64,000 bases of DNA from GWF2-33-9 sp964500435 (GTDB lineage: Bacteria; Bacteroidota; Ignavibacteria; Kapaibacteriales; UBA2268). The notes beneath the pieces were generated by a model that worked only from the letters and a program-made list of their open reading frames with translations, was not told where the DNA came from and made no database searches. The translations under genes were made by a program, and so were the position numbers. Numbering within the stretch: the first letter of the stretch is position 1; each line of letters begins with the position of its first letter. This document shows positions 61,597 to 64,000 of this stretch, one piece after another. Location of the stretch: assembly GCA_964500435.1 (NCBI GenBank), contig CAZCNL010000004.1, positions 1 through 64,000 of the forward strand, given 5' to 3'.

Positions 61597-62094
61597 TTAT
61601 TTATATTGTCTTAACCATTCCAATCTATCTTGTAACTCTGCGATTGGTACTTGTAATTTTTCTTTTGGTAAGATTGCATCTTCTTGACTTGTGAATACTA
61701 ATTCATAATCTTTACTCATTACAATTGCTTCCTCAGGGCAAACTTCTTCACAAAAACCACAGAAAATACATCTTAGCATATTGATTTCAAAAAGTTTTGG
61801 GTAACGTTCTTTTTCTTTTTCGGTTTCGGCAGGTTGAACTTCAATAGCAAGGGCAGGACATACTCTCGAGCAAAGACCACAGGCTACACAACGCCCACCA
61901 TCTTCTTCAAGAACTAATACCGGTCTTCCTCGAAATGATGGCGAAGGTATCATTTTTTCTTCTGGATAACTTCTTGTAAATTTGGGTTGAAACATTGTAG
62001 TAAAAGTCGAAGCGAGACCTTTGGCAATTTCAGGAATATATAATTTTTCCCAAAAAGTCATTCTTTGTGCAGCAGTATTTGTTTTTATATTCAT
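61597..62094 (-). CDS. nuoI: NADH-quinone oxidoreductase subunit I
   Basis: 165 residues. Two [4Fe-4S] motifs, CVACGLCSRVCP (about 75-86) and CIFCGFCEEVCP, correspond to clusters N6a and N6b that carry electrons toward the quinone site. The N-terminal helix region (FWEKLYIPEIAKGLASTF) anchors it to the membrane arm. Normal length. It follows nuoH by 33 bases in the usual G-H-I order of complex I. Confidence 0.95.
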   Translation of the reverse strand: MNIKTNTAAQRMTFWEKLYIPEIAKGLASTFTTMFQPKFTRSYPEEKMIPSPSFRGRPVLVLEEDGGRCVACGLCSRVCPALAIEVQPAETEKEKERYPKLFEINMLRCIFCGFCEEVCPEEAIVMSKDYELVFTSQEDAILPKEKLQVPIAELQDRLEWLRQYK

Positions 62095-62127
62095 AATTAT
62101 TGCTCTCTAATTTAATTAAGACTTATG

Positions 62128-63183
62128 CTATTTTAAAATTATTACTCCTAATGCAGTTAAAATAAAATTTAATAAAGAAAGAGGAAGTAAAACTTTCCAT
62201 CCTAAATTCATTAATTGGTCGTATCGGAATCTTGGGACAGTCCATCTGACCCAAATGAAAAACATTATTAACAAGTAAATTTTAATAGCAAAAATAATAA
62301 ATTGTAAAATACCTAATAATAAGCTTCCTGGAATTAATCCTATCGAAGTTGGGTCAAATGGCAAAGTCCACCCACCGAAATAAAGCAATGTGATTATTGC
62401 CGATGATGTTGCCATATTTGCATATTCTGCCAAAAAGAACATACCAAAACGCATACCAGTATATTCAGTATTATAACCAGAAACTAATTCTTGTTCGGCT
62501 TCTGGTAAATCAAATGGGGCTCTGTTAGTTTCAGCAAATGCAGTTATAAGGAAAATTATAAATCCAAGAGGTTGAATGAATATATTCCATCTAAATCCTC
62601 CCCAATGTGAGTATTGTTGATTTACAATCTCTGATAATGAAAATGAACCTGATAAAACTATGATTGATAAAATAGCCAGTCCCATCGATAATTCATAAGA
62701 AATCATTTGAGCGGAGGACCTTAATCCACCCAATAATGAATATTTATTATTTGAAGACCAACCGGCAATTGCAATTCCATAAACTCCAACAGAAGTCATC
62801 GCTAAAATGAATAAAATTCCAATATCGGCATTTGGTGCAATTCCCATTTGAATAACCCTATCACCTATTTTAATAGGGTCCCCGATTGGAATCACAGCCC
62901 AAACCGCAATTGCCACTGTTAGCGAAATTACGGGTGCTAATCCATGCAAAAATTTATTAGCACCTGCTGGGATTATATCTTCTTTCATTATTAATTTTAC
63001 AACATCAACAATTGGTTGTAGCAATCCGAATGGTCCTACTCGATTTGGACCGATTCTCAATTGAATCCAAGCGGAAATCTTTCGCTCAAGATAAACAGAA
63101 ATTGCCGCAGAAACTAATAGCAAATTAATGATTATAAATGCTTTTATTAATGCTTCTAACGTAATCCATAAAATTTCGTTCAT
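62128..63183 (-). CDS. nuoH: NADH-quinone oxidoreductase subunit H
   Basis: 351 residues with eight or more membrane helices. Conserved blocks are SVYLERKISAWIQLRIGPNRVGPFGLLQP (residues about 29-57, lining the quinone tunnel), LLGGLRSSAQMISYELSMG, and ETNRAPFDLPEAEQELVSGYNTEY. It forms the quinone-binding joint between the matrix and membrane arms of complex I. It lies 31 bases after nuoG and 33 before nuoI. Confidence 0.96.
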   Translation of the reverse strand: MNEILWITLEALIKAFIIINLLLVSAAISVYLERKISAWIQLRIGPNRVGPFGLLQPIVDVVKLIMKEDIIPAGANKFLHGLAPVISLTVAIAVWAVIPIGDPIKIGDRVIQMGIAPNADIGILFILAMTSVGVYGIAIAGWSSNNKYSLLGGLRSSAQMISYELSMGLAILSIIVLSGSFSLSEIVNQQYSHWGGFRWNIFIQPLGFIIFLITAFAETNRAPFDLPEAEQELVSGYNTEYTGMRFGMFFLAEYANMATSSAIITLLYFGGWTLPFDPTSIGLIPGSLLLGILQFIIFAIKIYLLIMFFIWVRWTVPRFRYDQLMNLGWKVLLPLSLLNFILTALGVIILK

Positions 63184-63214
63184 ATTTCTTTACTTCTTAA
63201 TTTCAGAAAAATTT

Positions 63215-64000
63215 TTATTCTGGTCGCATATGGTGCGAAACGTAATTCATCAAAATTGGTTCTGGTTGATGTGCTTTATTTAAAACCAAACCTTGATATT
63301 TATCTAATAATTCATAATTCATTCCTGAAAACGATGGAATATGCAATGCAATATCCGTAAAAACATTTTCAGCTGTTTTATATGCAAAAGATCCAGCCAT
63401 TGAATTTGCAATTGCTGTAATAATTTTCCATACTGGCTTTGTATTTCGCTCTTCCTTGCGTGTCCATCTGTCATTATAAGCACCAAATTTATCCAAACGG
63501 CTCATTTTCATTCCCATTCTGGAAATATTTTCTGACGTAACGACTGCTGGTGTAAAATGTTGCACTCTTCCATCGACATTTGTAAATGTTCCTTCTATTT
63601 CAGCATAAGTAGAAGTTGCAAAGACAATATCTGCAATTTCTGTCAATCTGCTATGGTTTGTTGCAAGAACAATCAAGCAATCAACATTTTCAATTGCCGC
63701 TTCAAAAATTGGATTATCTTCAATTTTATCGTTAATTAATATTAATGCTTTAATATGTTTTTTATTTATGTTGTTTGCGAGAGCATCGGCACTTATTCCA
63801 TCACCAACTGGCGTAATACCAATTTCGTATGCACCACGAGAATTTGGTGTCATATCGTTTGTATGCAAAAAATCATCTTTGAATGATTCATCAATATGTT
63901 GGAAGAAATCTATGTGCTTAGTTTTAAGAACTTGTTTTGCAAAACGCTGTATTGTATAATGGTCTTCGTTGGTGCAATAACCAGAACCAAGAACCATTAT
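63215..64000 (-). CDS. nuoG: NADH-quinone oxidoreductase subunit G, C-terminal part (partial)
   Basis: The frame is open to the window edge, so the 5' end is missing. The visible 261 codons belong to the molybdopterin-oxidoreductase-like domain of NuoG: VLGSGYCTNEDHYTIQRFAK, EIGITPVGDGISADAL and the TSTYAEIEGTFTNVDGRVQ block, which is the typical fully conserved segment of the family. The upstream Fe-S part is outside the window. It heads the nuoG-nuoH-nuoI run. The first Met in view is internal, not a start. Confidence 0.88.
   Translation of the reverse strand: MMVLGSGYCTNEDHYTIQRFAKQVLKTKHIDFFQHIDESFKDDFLHTNDMTPNSRGAYEIGITPVGDGISADALANNINKKHIKALILINDKIEDNPIFEAAIENVDCLIVLATNHSRLTEIADIVFATSTYAEIEGTFTNVDGRVQHFTPAVVTSENISRMGMKMSRLDKFGAYNDRWTRKEERNTKPVWKIITAIANSMAGSFAYKTAENVFTDIALHIPSFSGMNYELLDKYQGLVLNKAHQPEPILMNYVSHHMRPE

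Overview
This is a low-GC chromosomal segment from a Gram-negative bacterium of the Bacteroidota/Chlorobi/Ignavibacteria side of the FCB group. The evidence is two secreted proteins and one gene remnant carrying type IX secretion (T9SS) C-terminal sorting domains, TonB-dependent and barrel-type outer-membrane proteins, a DUF3098 protein, a serine-palmitoyltransferase-like enzyme, and promoters of the TTTG-N19-TAnnTTTG type. The organism is flagellated, which is unusual for classical Bacteroidetes and fits Ignavibacteria/Kapabacteria-like lineages better; that placement is inference. No rRNA, tRNA, CRISPR array, transposase or prophage gene was recognised. Gene density is high and most genes are housekeeping.

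Layout. 1-1.97 kb: the 5' end of a secreted protein, a Spy/CpxP-like helical protein and an outer-membrane protein of unknown function (all minus). 1.97-5.4 kb: a three-gene quinone/cytochrome module made of a HybA-like Fe-S protein, a HybB/NrfD-like membrane protein and a 13-CXXCH cytochrome. 5.4-6.5 kb: a decayed T9SS sorting domain and a small secreted protein. 6.5-15.5 kb: a long minus-strand operon nusA-infB-rbfA-truB-ribF-iorA-iorB, with a textbook Bacteroidota promoter and an attenuator-like hairpin ahead of nusA. 15.5-16.7 kb: a glutaryl-CoA-dehydrogenase-like enzyme. 16.8-22.2 kb: a flagellar filament cluster (two flagellin paralogues, fliS, fliD, flaG, a small helical probable chaperone, and a flgM-like gene), with both flagellins behind near-consensus sigma-28 promoters.

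22.2-33.7 kb: two unknown lipoproteins, leuS, an O-antigen-ligase-like protein, clpS, a CBS/CorC membrane protein, recO, an amidohydrolase, an outer-membrane protein and an FtsB/DivIC-like protein. 33.7-36.2 kb: purS-purQ and the phosphatidylethanolamine genes psd-pssA. 36.2-37.5 kb: dnaN, behind a divergent intergenic region that carries a perfect and a near-perfect DnaA box. 37.5-43.7 kb: the sphingolipid-type oxoamine synthase, an alkyltransferase-like protein, a flavodoxin-fold protein, a response regulator with a degenerate HD-GYP domain, an HGSNAT-like membrane protein, DUF3098 and era. 43.7-48.8 kb: a C69 dipeptidase and a T9SS subtilisin. 48.9-51.7 kb: a small membrane protein plus TonB receptor pair. 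51.8-60.2 kb: obgE with an acidic unknown partner, and a 1911-residue T9SS surface protein with a very tyrosine-rich GEVED domain. 60.4-64 kb: recA, then nuoI, nuoH and the C-terminal part of nuoG running off the window.

The least explained items are the cytochrome module with no catalytic subunit, the ferredoxin-less IorA located in the translation operon, the nusA leader hairpin, the nested inverted repeat between the flagellins, the degenerate HD-GYP regulator, and the tyrosine-rich giant surface protein. I did not see a defence system or mobile element.
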